Positions 51,556-60,246 of a stretch of DNA of 64,000 bases are shown piece after piece. The stretch spans positions 186,001 to 250,000 of the forward strand of contig NZ_CP158296.1 of NCBI RefSeq assembly GCF_040256395.1, written 5' to 3'. The translations under genes and the position numbers were made by a program. Each line of letters opens with the position of its first letter. Within the stretch, counting starts at the first letter, position 1. Under the pieces are notes generated by a model. That model had not been told where the DNA came from, searched no databases, and saw only the letters and a list, made by a program, of their open reading frames with translations. This stretch comes from Deinococcus sonorensis KR-87 (GTDB lineage: Bacteria; Deinococcota; Deinococci; Deinococcales; Deinococcaceae).

Positions 51556-52770
51556 GTGTCGCGCCGTCCCGTCCGCCTCCGGATCCAGTTCGCCGAACCG
51601 TGGCAGCGGACGCTGTGGGTGATGGTGCTGTCGCAGCTGATCACGCAGACGGCCTTCACGCTGGCCCTGCCATTTCTGCCGCTGTTCATCCAGCGGCTGG
51701 GCGTGCCGGGGGCTGAACGGGCGGCGCTGTGGGCCGGCGTGTCGGCCACGGCCAGCGGCGTCGCCATGGCGGTGATGGCCCCGGTGTGGGGTCGCCTGGC
51801 CGACCGATACGGCGCCAAAGCCATGGTGCTGCGCGCCACCTTCGCCGGGGTGGTGGTGGTGGGCTTGATGGGACTGGTCACCGCGCCGGCCCCGCTGGTG
51901 CTGCTGCGGCTGCTGCAGGGCCTGCTGACCGGCACCGTCTCGGCCTCCAACACGCTGGTGGCGGGGGCCGTGCCGCCGCGCCAGTTGGGGTCCAGCATGG
52001 GTCTGATGCAGACGGCGGTCTTCGCGGGTGCGGCGGGCGGGCCGCTGCTGGGCGGTTTCATCGCCGACCGGCTCGGCTACCGGCTGCCTTTTGGGGTGAC
52101 GGCCGCGCTGCTGCTGCTCTCGGGCCTGCTGGTGCTGTTCGGCACCGAACGCGGCACGCATCCCCGCCCGGCCGCCGACCCCGCCGCGCCGCGACCGGAG
52201 CGGCCCCACGCCCGCGTGGTGGGCGCCCTGATCCTGCCGATCATCGTGGTGAACTTTCTGGATCAGCTGGCCGGCTCGATCGTGGGGCCGGTGCTGCCGC
52301 TGGTGATCTCGGACCTGTCGGGGCCGGACGTGGGGCATGTGGCCAGCCAGACCGGCGCGGTGCTGGGGGCCGTGGCGGTCAGCGCCAGCATCGGCGCGCT
52401 GCTGTCGGGGCGGCTCTCGGACCGCTGGTCGGCCGGGCGGGTGCTGGTGTACTCGGCGGGCGGCGCGGCGTTGTTCGCCGCGCTGCAGGCATTGGCACCC
52501 AGTGTGCTGCTGCTGGGTGTGGGGCGGGTGCTGATGGGGCTGTGCATCGGCGGCACCATCCCGGCCGCCAACGCCCTGATGGGCCGCCTGATCCGGCCGG
52601 AGGAACGCGGGGTGGCCTTCGGCCTGACCGCCAGCGCCGGGGCGTTCGGCTTCGCGCTGGGACCGCTGCTGGGCGCGCTGCTGGTCCACCTGGACCTGCG
52701 CGCGCCGTTCCTGCTGACCGGCGTGCTGCTGGCCGCCGAAGCGCTGTGGGTGTTGCGCGCCCGGCTGTGA
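51556..52770 (+). CDS. MFS transporter (drug/proton antiporter type)
   Basis: The 404-aa protein has twelve helices in two halves. The MFS motif A is seen as GRLADRYGAKAMVLR after helix 2 and repeated as GRLSDRWSAGRVLVYS in the second half; GADG-like helix-5 motif C appears as TAVFAGAAGGPLLGGFIADRLG. This fits DHA1-type multidrug exporters. The GTG at 51556 is chosen for the -10 box spacing. Confidence 0.9.
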   Translation: MSRRPVRLRIQFAEPWQRTLWVMVLSQLITQTAFTLALPFLPLFIQRLGVPGAERAALWAGVSATASGVAMAVMAPVWGRLADRYGAKAMVLRATFAGVVVVGLMGLVTAPAPLVLLRLLQGLLTGTVSASNTLVAGAVPPRQLGSSMGLMQTAVFAGAAGGPLLGGFIADRLGYRLPFGVTAALLLLSGLLVLFGTERGTHPRPAADPAAPRPERPHARVVGALILPIIVVNFLDQLAGSIVGPVLPLVISDLSGPDVGHVASQTGAVLGAVAVSASIGALLSGRLSDRWSAGRVLVYSAGGAALFAALQALAPSVLLLGVGRVLMGLCIGGTIPAANALMGRLIRPEERGVAFGLTASAGAFGFALGPLLGALLVHLDLRAPFLLTGVLLAAEALWVLRARL

Positions 52771-52782
52771 GGCATACAAAAA

Positions 52783-52806
52783 GGGACCCGGCTGCAGCCG
52801 GGCCCC
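52783..52806. terminator. Bidirectional terminator between MFS and papain-like genes
   Basis: CCCGGCTGCAGCCGGG (52787-52802) is a perfect palindrome flanked by GGGA and CCCC, with AAAAA before it. On the minus strand it reads as a hairpin followed by TTTTTG, so it best ends the papain-like gene at 52819. Confidence 0.8.
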
Positions 52807-52818
52807 CTCTTCCCTTAC

Positions 52819-55464
52819 TCAGTTGAGGCGGGTGGAGTAGTAGGTGCAGCGGCCGCTCCAGACCGTCTGGGTCTTGCTGCGGGCCGGGTCCGGCGCGTTG
52901 ACGGTCACCGCGACGCGGCAGGGGTTGGTCACGTCGATCGCGTTGGCGTAGGGATACAGCTGGAACGTGTTGGTGGAGGCCACGGTGCGGTAGAGTGGCA
53001 CCTCGCCGCGGTTGTCCGTGACGTACAGCGTCCAGTCGTAGGTCAGCGCCTCACCGGAGGGATTCTCCACCTCCACCGAGCCAAAGTAACGCGTCGGGTC
53101 CGGCTGGGAGCTCACCAGGGTGCAACCCTTCTCCCTCAGGTCGATGGTGTTGCCCGGGGCCACCGCCGGCGACCCGCAGAAGGGGAAGTTGCCGATCGTG
53201 ATGAACTGGCGCGAGTACACCCCGGAACTGACGATGCGCGGATACGGATTCACCGAGGGCGGCAGCACGTTCACCGTCAGGGTGCGGCTGGCGCTCAGGC
53301 CCTCGAGGTCCACGGTGGTGACCCGCACCTGCCGTGCCCCCAGCGTCCGGAAGGTGATGGGCTGGCTGCAGCCGGTGGTGGCGGGCAGCGTGTCGGGCGC
53401 GTCCACGCTCCAGGTGGTGCGGGCGCACAGCGCGGCGGCATCGGTCTCGTTCGGGTCGGCCACCAGCGCCGTCACCGGGTAGGCTTCGTTCTGGTGCGCG
53501 TCGCCCGAAGCGTTCAGGGTCAGGGTCGGTGGGCTGTTCACCACGTTCACACTCAGGCTGGCCTGCGCCTGGCCGGTGCCGTAGCTGGCCAGCAGGCTGA
53601 GCGTGCGGGAGCCGGGGGTGGCAAAGGTGCGCTTGAGCGTCGGGCCGAACAGCGCGCCGGTGTCGGTGCTCCACGGGCCGTTGTACAGCACGCCGTCCAC
53701 GTCCGAGCTGACCCGCAGTGTGACGGACTTGGCCACCGGATGCGTCACCCGGAAGAAGGCGGCCAGATCGGTCTCGACCCGCAGGTCGGCGCGCGCCGGA
53801 TTGCTCTTCAGCTCGATGGCCGGCGCCTGCGACCCGCCCGGGGTGGCCTGCTCCTTCGTCCAGGCGTCGCTGCGCCGGCTGTCGAAGTCCAGGGTGTACA
53901 GGTCGGAGAAGAGCCCGCTCACGTAGTCGGCCGGCACGTAGTAGTAGCCGCCGTCGCCGTTCTTGCAGCCCCAGGAGTTTTTGACGATGAAGTAGCCGCC
54001 CCCGCCGATCTTGGGGGTGGTGCCGAAGGCGGTCAGGTCCTCGTTGCTCAGGAAGCCCACGATCTGGACCACGTGCCCGCCGTAATCGCCTTCCACTTCC
54101 TTGCTCTTATCGTCGATCATGGTCTTCTTGTAGTTGCTGACCACGCCGTCGCCCGTCACGTCGTCCCGGAAGCCCTTGTACACCGGGAAGCTGGCGATCA
54201 GCACGTGGCCCTGCGCGAGCAGCAGCCGGAGGCTGTTCAGGTTCCAGGGGGTGTCCTTGTTGCCGTTGGCCCACACCAGGACCGGCCGCGAGGCGGCCAC
54301 CCCGGGCCCGCCGAACGTCACCTTCACGTAGCTGCAGAAGGTGAAGATGACGGTGGTGCAGGTGCGCCGGCTTTCGTGCGCCGTTTCGGAGCAGGTGCCG
54401 GTGTACCCCTTGCAGGTGTTCGCGTAGCTGCCGCTGTCGCCGTCCTTGACGTACGGACGGTTCATGGCCCCGTTGTAGGTCCAGCCGGCCTCGCTGGGCA
54501 GCTGCTGGCCCTTGTCCACCGCCGTGTTCAGCGCCGATACGGAAGAGTACCCGTCGACGTAGTCGCTGGCGTCCCAGTCCTGCTTGACCTTGTTGGCCAG
54601 GAACTGCTCCGAGAGGTCCGCCGGGTTGTTGTTCTGCACCCGCTCGCGGCTCTCCACCGCCCCGATGGCCGAGAAGTCCCAGCAGGTGCCCCGGTTCGCC
54701 TGGTTCTTGATGGAGCTCACGAAGTTCTTGAGCGGGAACCAGTAGCGCTTGACGAGGTTGGTGGGCGCGCAGGGGCCATTGTTGTCGGTGCCGTTGCCGG
54801 GGGTGATGGCCAGCGGCTGCAGCCCGCCGTTCGGTTCCAGCCGCGCCGCGCCCAGGGTGCCGGACGCCGGGGCGGTGCCCAGCAACGTGTTCAGCGTGTC
54901 CAACGCGGCCCGCACCTCCGCCATTCCCTTGCCCTTCAGGCTGTCGGGGGTGGGCGCCTGGGCCTTCAGCGTCTCCGGCAGCAGGTCGTAGAGCAGGCGG
55001 TACTGGGTCAGGGCGTTGTCCACGTTCCCGGCCAGGCGCGCGGTCTCGGCCGCGTTGTGCAGCTGGGTGCCCAGCCCGAACAGCAGCACCGTCTGCCCGC
55101 CGGGCACCTTGACCGGCCGGTCTCCCTCGAAGGTCGGGTGGGCGGTCGCCTGGTCCAGCAGCCGCTGCACGGCAGGCGACGGGTTCTGGAGGCCACGCAG
55201 GAAAGCCAGGTCCTGCTGGTACTGCGCCTCGCGGGCGGCCTTCTGCGCTGCCAGGTCCGCGCTGCTGATCAGCTGGAGCTCCCCGGTGGCAATGCCCCGG
55301 CTGAATTCATCTGCGCTGACCGTCTGGGCGTCGCCCGGGATGGCGCCGCTCCAGGCGTTTTTCTCGGTGTAGAGGGTGGGGGGCGGAGGCGCGGTCCCGG
55401 AGGAACACGCGACCAGCACCGAGAGCAGGGTGGCGCCGAGGGTGGAACTCCACAGTCGCTTCAT
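52819..55464 (-). CDS. Papain-family (C1A) secreted lipoprotein
   Basis: The 881-aa protein begins with a lipoprotein signal (MKRLWSSTLGATLL...LVAC). A helical propeptide-like region (about 40-215) precedes a C1A peptidase domain (about 230-570) with oxyanion Gln and catalytic Cys in IKNQANRGTCWDFSA, His in YGGHVVQIVGF and Asn in IVKNSWGC. Several extra Cys (TCKG, TCSE, RTCTT) could form disulfides. Beta-sandwich/PKD-like repeats follow (590-880). It is predicted to be an active extracellular cysteine protease, possibly processed. It is the last gene of a minus-strand group with the zinc-ribbon and 55740 genes. Confidence 0.9.
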   Translation of the reverse strand: MKRLWSSTLGATLLSVLVACSSGTAPPPPTLYTEKNAWSGAIPGDAQTVSADEFSRGIATGELQLISSADLAAQKAAREAQYQQDLAFLRGLQNPSPAVQRLLDQATAHPTFEGDRPVKVPGGQTVLLFGLGTQLHNAAETARLAGNVDNALTQYRLLYDLLPETLKAQAPTPDSLKGKGMAEVRAALDTLNTLLGTAPASGTLGAARLEPNGGLQPLAITPGNGTDNNGPCAPTNLVKRYWFPLKNFVSSIKNQANRGTCWDFSAIGAVESRERVQNNNPADLSEQFLANKVKQDWDASDYVDGYSSVSALNTAVDKGQQLPSEAGWTYNGAMNRPYVKDGDSGSYANTCKGYTGTCSETAHESRRTCTTVIFTFCSYVKVTFGGPGVAASRPVLVWANGNKDTPWNLNSLRLLLAQGHVLIASFPVYKGFRDDVTGDGVVSNYKKTMIDDKSKEVEGDYGGHVVQIVGFLSNEDLTAFGTTPKIGGGGYFIVKNSWGCKNGDGGYYYVPADYVSGLFSDLYTLDFDSRRSDAWTKEQATPGGSQAPAIELKSNPARADLRVETDLAAFFRVTHPVAKSVTLRVSSDVDGVLYNGPWSTDTGALFGPTLKRTFATPGSRTLSLLASYGTGQAQASLSVNVVNSPPTLTLNASGDAHQNEAYPVTALVADPNETDAAALCARTTWSVDAPDTLPATTGCSQPITFRTLGARQVRVTTVDLEGLSASRTLTVNVLPPSVNPYPRIVSSGVYSRQFITIGNFPFCGSPAVAPGNTIDLREKGCTLVSSQPDPTRYFGSVEVENPSGEALTYDWTLYVTDNRGEVPLYRTVASTNTFQLYPYANAIDVTNPCRVAVTVNAPDPARSKTQTVWSGRCTYYSTRLN

Positions 55465-55499
55465 GACGCTCCTTGTCGGCCCGGACGGCGATTGACCGC

Positions 55500-55727
55500 T
55501 CAGGCCTGTGCATAGGGATGCCCGCAGCCGCTGCAATACCGGCTGTACGGTGAGGTGATGCGGGTGCCGCAGCAGGGGCAGCGGTCCAGCAGCCGGGTGC
55601 CGTCGTTGATGCAGTAGCGCTCGGCGGTGCTCCCGGGCACCGCGCGGAAGCACCGGGGGCACAGGCGGTAGTACGGCCCGCGTCCGCTGTCCTCAGGGGG
55701 CGAGACACGCCGGATCAGCCGGGGCAT
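55500..55727 (-). CDS. Small double zinc-ribbon protein
   Basis: The 75-aa protein has two zinc-binding units: CPRCFRAVPG with YCINDG and a second CPCCG with YCSGCG, eight Cys-type ligands in all. These ribbons usually mediate protein contacts or regulate an adjacent enzyme. It starts 12 nt after the upstream gene's stop and ends 35 nt before the papain-like gene. Confidence 0.8.
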   Translation of the reverse strand: MPRLIRRVSPPEDSGRGPYYRLCPRCFRAVPGSTAERYCINDGTRLLDRCPCCGTRITSPYSRYCSGCGHPYAQA

Positions 55728-55739
55728 GCGCGTCCCGCC

Positions 55740-56261
55740 TCACTGCCCGTACCCGTGCAGCCCGACGGCGTCGATCTCCTCGTAGGTGCTCATGTTGTGG
55801 TTCGGATCGATCACCACCTTCACGGCCTTGACCAGGTAGGTGGTGCGCGGAAAATTCACCACGAAGTTCACCGTGTAGCCCGGCTGGGTCGTGTCCCGGC
55901 CGGCCCAGACCTGGTGCGGCGTGCCCTGCGTGTCGATGGCAAAGATCTTCTGCACGAAGCCGTTGCCGTAGGTCTCGCGCACCACCACCGCCGTGGCGTA
56001 CACCGGCGTGTCGAAGGCGACGGTGATGGACTGCACCGGGCCGTTGTTGCTGGCGGGGGCCCAGGCGGTGCCGTTGTCGCCGTACGCCATGGTGTTCGGC
56101 TCCCTGAGCGCCTGCACCGCGCCCCAGGTCTGCGCTCCATATTCGGAGCTGCGGGTGACCACGCTGCTGGCCCACTGCTTGAGCAGGCTGCCCTGGGCGA
56201 GTGCGCTGCTGCAGGCCAGCAGCAGCCCTCCCACAATCAAACGGTTCGGTGCCTGTGCCAT
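55740..56261 (-). CDS. Secreted galactose-binding-like (F5/8 type C-like) protein
   Basis: The 173-aa protein has a signal peptide (NRLIVGGLLLACSSALA) and one beta-sandwich domain. SSEYGAQTWGAVQALREPN, ITVAFDTPVYATAVVVRE and a C-terminal IDAVGLHGYG resemble discoidin/F5-8 type C lectin domains that bind sugars or lipids. GGGAGGAC precedes the ATG at 56261. It may be the first gene of an operon with the zinc-ribbon and papain-like genes. Confidence 0.72.
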   Translation of the reverse strand: MAQAPNRLIVGGLLLACSSALAQGSLLKQWASSVVTRSSEYGAQTWGAVQALREPNTMAYGDNGTAWAPASNNGPVQSITVAFDTPVYATAVVVRETYGNGFVQKIFAIDTQGTPHQVWAGRDTTQPGYTVNFVVNFPRTTYLVKAVKVVIDPNHNMSTYEEIDAVGLHGYGQ

Positions 56262-56408
56262 CTCGAATGTCCTCCCTGAGGGTGGGTGGCGGCCGCTGGT
56301 GTGCGGTGGGGGCGGGCGCGGCGATCTCCGGCCGCCTCCCTTCACCGTCCAGCCTGAGGCTCCGGCCATCAGACCGGCATCAGACCGCGGGCATCAAACG
56401 CCGGTGAC

Positions 56409-59400
56409 TCAGGCGCTGGCGCCGGAGGGATCCGGGACCTCCTCCAGAAAGTCGCTCCAGCGCTCGGGCAGGTGCTCTCCCACCTCCAGCAGCCGGCGGC
56501 CGGCCTCCTGGTAGGTCCGGCCCAGGCCCCGGTGGTTGCCGGCTGCACGCAGGGCCGTCAGGGTCAGCCGCAGGGCGGCGAGGTCATAGGGATCGGCCTC
56601 CAGCAGTAGCCGGCCCAGCCGCGCCGCTTCCTGAGGATCGGTGGCGATCAGCGCGGCGGCGCGGGTCTGCAGCGCCACATACAGCGCCGATGGCACCGCG
56701 TCGTCGCGGCGCTCCAGCTGCAGCCCCGAGAGATACGGCCCACGCCACAGGCGGGTGTCGCCGCCGGCCAGGAACTCGGCGGCGTCGCTGTCCACGTCGC
56801 CCAGCGCGTAGCCGTCCGGGGTGGTGCGGAGGGCCCCGGCCCCCAGCCCGGCGCGCAGCTGATGCACCAGGTCGCGCAGCGCGGCCTGGGCCTGACGCTC
56901 CGGCAGCCCCGGATACAGCGCGTCCAGCAGGTCCAGCTGCGCCACGCCTGGCCGTCCGGCCAGCCGCGCCTCCAGCAGCCACGCCAGCAAGGCCCGCCGT
57001 TTCTGCCCGCGGACCGGCTGCACGGCCGAGGCCGGCCCGCAGCCCAGCTCACCCAGCACCTCCAGCCGCAGGCGGGGCCCGGTGGTAGAGAGCGACCCGG
57101 CGGGCGGCTGCAAGTCTGGAAAACGCCGCCGCACCTGATCGACCCCGGCCCCCAGCCCCCTCTGGATGAACCACGCCAGGCGGCCCGCCGCCGACGCCGG
57201 GTCACCGCGCAGCCGGTCCAGCTCCAGCCCGGCCAGCTGGGCATTCAGCAGGTCACCCATCTGGGTGGCCAGCTGTTCGGCCTCCTGCAGGGCCAGCATC
57301 GCCTCCGCCTCGCGGTGCAGGGCGGCCAGCGCGGCGCCCCGGGCGGCCTGCGCCGCCTGCCGCGCCTGTGTCAGGCCCGCGTCCGGGTCCAGCTGCAGGG
57401 CCTCATCCCCCAGCGCCAGCGCCTGCTGCGGCTGACCGGCCCAGACCGCGGCCTGGGCGGCCACCGGGAGGCTCTCCACCAGCGACCGCAGGTCTTCCAG
57501 CTCGCGGGCGTGCTGCACCGCCGCCGAGGCGTAGCGGGTGGCCATCACCGGACCGTGCGGCGGTTGCCAGCGCTGGTACAGCCGGCTCAAGGCGCACTCG
57601 CAGTCCACCAGATACCCGCTGACGTCCAGCCCCAGCAGCACGGCGCGGGCCTCCAGCAGCGGGGCCTCGGCCGCCGGGGAGTTGCCCGCCTCGCTCTGCG
57701 CTTCGGCCAGCGCCACCTGCGCGATCGCCGTGGCCGACAGGTCGCCCAGCTCGTGGCAGACCGCCAGACCCTGCTCCAGACAGGCGGCGCGTTCCGGGTG
57801 CCGGCCCAGGGTGCCGAGCGCCATCGCCCGGTTGAACAGCGCGGCGTCGATCAGGCGCAAGTTGCCGCTCGGCTGCACCAGCGACAGCACCTCATGTTCC
57901 AGCCGCTCCATCGCCGCAAAGTCCGCCTGCACCTGCGCCACCACCGACCGGATCTTCAGCGCCATGGCCCGTCCATGTGCGGACAGTTGGGGTCGTTCCA
58001 GCAGGGCGGCCGCGATCTGCCCGGCCTCCGTGACGCGGCCCTGGTAGGCCAGCGCCCGGCCCGCCCGCCACATCGTCTCGGGATCGGCGTGCGCCAGCAG
58101 GCCCGGCGAGCGGTCCAGCAGCTCGATCAGCCGGTGGTTGTCGTTGGCCCGCAGCCCCAGCACCCGCGTGAGAAAGGCCGGTCCCTCGCGCTCGGCGGCG
58201 GGCAGCCGGCCCAGCCGCTCCTCGGCCAGCTGACCCTGGCCCTGGGCGGCCAGCAGCTCCGCCAGCAGCCAGGTGGCTTCGCTGTGCAGCGCGGGCGACA
58301 GCGCGGCCCGCTCGGCCAGCCGGGTGGCCTCCGGCACGTCCCGCTCCTGCAGGTCGCGGGCCGCCTCCAGCGCCAGCCGGGCGGCGGTGTCCGGGTCGGC
58401 GTAGCGCAGGCTGTGGGCCAGCAGGCGCGCGGCGCCCACCGGGTCTCCGGCCGTCCGTCGCCGCCCGGCCGCGCCGAGCAGCGCTTCCAGCGCGCGGACG
58501 GCGTCCAGTTCGGCAGCGTCCACCAGCCGCACCAGGCTGGACGGCTCGCCCGGCTCCACGCTCAGCGCGCGGCGGGCCAGCGTGCGGCGCTGTTCGGGCG
58601 GGAGGCTGCCGAGCGCCAGTTCCCGGTACAGCGGGTGGACAAAGTCGCCGCCGCTCAGCACACCGCGCCTTCCCAGCTCCGCGGCCGCCTGCTGCAGGTC
58701 CGTGACGCTCAGGTCACACAGGGCGGCGAGCCGGTCGTCGTCAAGGACGCGCGGCAGCAACGCCTTCATCCCGATCAGCCGGGCCAGCAGCACCTCGCGG
58801 CCCGCATCCAGCAGGGCGCGTTCGATCAGCGCCTCCACCATGGCCGGCATCTGCTCCGCGCGCGGCTCCCGCCAGCGCCAGCAGCGCGCGTCGTTCCACA
58901 CGTGACCCTGCCGCGCCAGGAAGCGGAAATACTCCAGGGTAAAGAGCGGGTTGCCGGCCGCGCGCCGCCAGATCCAGGCGAGCGCCTCCGGCGGCAGGTC
59001 GGCCCCCGCCTCGCGGAGCAGCAACTGGTCCGAGGCGGCGCGGTCCAGTGGGGGCAGCAGCGCGGCCTGGAATGGCGGCGGCGGCTCACGGCGGCTGGTC
59101 ACCAGCAGCCCCACCCCTGGAGTGCGCACCACCGCCTGCGCCAGCCGCTGCCACAGCTCGGCCCGCTCACTGCCGGCTTCGTGCAGGTCCTCGACGTGCA
59201 CCAGCACCGGGGCACTGCCGCGCAGCAGCGACAGCAGCAGCGACAGCTCTGCGTCTGGACCGTCCGGAAGCCCCTGATCCAGCCGCGCCAGGGACCGTTC
59301 CAGCAGCGCGCCCGGGCGGCGGGGCCGGGGGAGACGCTGCACCAGCTGGCCGAACGGGGCCGCCGCGTGCACGGTGCAGGACCGGCACGGCAGGCCGTGC

Positions 59401-59558
59401 AGCAGCGCCTGCGCCGTGTGGGTCTTGCCCAGGCCCGGCGCCCCCCACAGCCCCAGCGCCAGCCCGCCGCCCCGGCGGCACAGCCGGGCCAGCCGGGCGG
59501 CCAGCTGCTGCTGCAGGTCTTCGCGCGGGCTCACCGTGGAGCGTGCGGGGGGGTCCAT
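56409..59558 (-). CDS. Large AAA-TPR-BTAD regulator with C-terminal SARP-like domain
   Basis: The 1049-aa protein starts with a P-loop ATPase (Walker A GAPGLGKT near residue 40, PVLVHVEDLHEA as Walker B, VTSRRE sensor) followed by a winged-helix/TPR superhelix (250-800) typical of STAND regulators. The SARP-like winged helix and BTAD lie at the C-terminus (about 815-1040; LRLEVLGELGCG, RALLAWLLEA, LVHQLRAGLG). This is the reverse of the order in the protein at 319-2361. It is cytoplasmic, probably activated by a bound signal. It is 21 nt downstream of the membrane gene at 59580, so likely co-transcribed. Confidence 0.85.
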   Translation of the reverse strand: MDPPARSTVSPREDLQQQLAARLARLCRRGGGLALGLWGAPGLGKTHTAQALLHGLPCRSCTVHAAAPFGQLVQRLPRPRRPGALLERSLARLDQGLPDGPDAELSLLLSLLRGSAPVLVHVEDLHEAGSERAELWQRLAQAVVRTPGVGLLVTSRREPPPPFQAALLPPLDRAASDQLLLREAGADLPPEALAWIWRRAAGNPLFTLEYFRFLARQGHVWNDARCWRWREPRAEQMPAMVEALIERALLDAGREVLLARLIGMKALLPRVLDDDRLAALCDLSVTDLQQAAAELGRRGVLSGGDFVHPLYRELALGSLPPEQRRTLARRALSVEPGEPSSLVRLVDAAELDAVRALEALLGAAGRRRTAGDPVGAARLLAHSLRYADPDTAARLALEAARDLQERDVPEATRLAERAALSPALHSEATWLLAELLAAQGQGQLAEERLGRLPAAEREGPAFLTRVLGLRANDNHRLIELLDRSPGLLAHADPETMWRAGRALAYQGRVTEAGQIAAALLERPQLSAHGRAMALKIRSVVAQVQADFAAMERLEHEVLSLVQPSGNLRLIDAALFNRAMALGTLGRHPERAACLEQGLAVCHELGDLSATAIAQVALAEAQSEAGNSPAAEAPLLEARAVLLGLDVSGYLVDCECALSRLYQRWQPPHGPVMATRYASAAVQHARELEDLRSLVESLPVAAQAAVWAGQPQQALALGDEALQLDPDAGLTQARQAAQAARGAALAALHREAEAMLALQEAEQLATQMGDLLNAQLAGLELDRLRGDPASAAGRLAWFIQRGLGAGVDQVRRRFPDLQPPAGSLSTTGPRLRLEVLGELGCGPASAVQPVRGQKRRALLAWLLEARLAGRPGVAQLDLLDALYPGLPERQAQAALRDLVHQLRAGLGAGALRTTPDGYALGDVDSDAAEFLAGGDTRLWRGPYLSGLQLERRDDAVPSALYVALQTRAAALIATDPQEAARLGRLLLEADPYDLAALRLTLTALRAAGNHRGLGRTYQEAGRRLLEVGEHLPERWSDFLEEVPDPSGASA

Positions 59559-59579
59559 GACCGTTCCGGACGCCCGCGC

Positions 59580-60035
59580 TCAGCCGTTCAGCGCGCCGCT
59601 GACGTGCCGGCGGTACAGCCAGACCAGCAGGCTTTCCAGCGCCAGGCCGGCCCCGGCCCGGGCCGCCACCTCGCTCGGCGGGCCGCCGGCGGCCCAGCCC
59701 TGCACCGCCCAGGACAGCACCATCACCGGCAGCACGCACATGGCCGTGATGGTAAAGAGCGCGGTGGTGACGGCCAGCCAGGCGCCCGGCACATACAGCA
59801 GACAGCCGGGCGAGCGCAGGTAGATGAAGTCCGGCTGGGGCCCGGGCTGGCCGCCCGTCAGCCGCTCCAGACCCCACCAGACCGTGCAGCCCAGCCAGAC
59901 CGGCAGGTACAGCAGCCAGGTGCATACGATCACCAGCTCCATAAAGCGCCGCTGTCCGGCAGACAGGCGTTCCAGATCGCTCCTGCTCGCCCGGATGACA
60001 CTCCGGGGACCCCACAGCTGCCCAGTGGTCGACAT
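59580..60035 (-). CDS. Membrane protein of unknown function
   Basis: The 151-aa protein has three or four helices (LVIVCTWLLYLPVWLGCTVWW, LYVPGAWLAVTTALFTITAM, VLPVMVLSWAVQGWAA) with a short cytoplasmic N-terminus. No family was recognised. CAGGAGGAGGCC precedes the ATG at 60035. It is the first gene of an operon with the large regulator and could be its membrane partner (speculative). Confidence 0.7.
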   Translation of the reverse strand: MSTTGQLWGPRSVIRASRSDLERLSAGQRRFMELVIVCTWLLYLPVWLGCTVWWGLERLTGGQPGPQPDFIYLRSPGCLLYVPGAWLAVTTALFTITAMCVLPVMVLSWAVQGWAAGGPPSEVAARAGAGLALESLLVWLYRRHVSGALNG

Positions 60036-60246
60036 GGCCTCCTCCTGTTCCGGGAGACGGCGGCTGGACAGGCAGGTACACGTGGAGCGGAGCAGTGGGC
60101 GCAGCCGGGCCCGGTGGCTCCAGTGTGAAGCATCGCCGGGCCGGTGAACAGCACGCCGGAGGTTCAGCGGGGGTATGGTGGGCCATGCCTCCCTGTGTCC
60201 GACTGGCCCTGTGGTCTTCCGTCATCACGCCGCAGCGGGGTCGCCC

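Noticed and set aside
56862..60128. Very long plus-strand open frame opposite the large regulator
   Set aside because: It is a shadow of the real minus-strand genes (56409-59558 and 59580-60035): composition is Gln/Arg/His-rich with no recognisable domains, as expected for antisense frames in GC-rich DNA.
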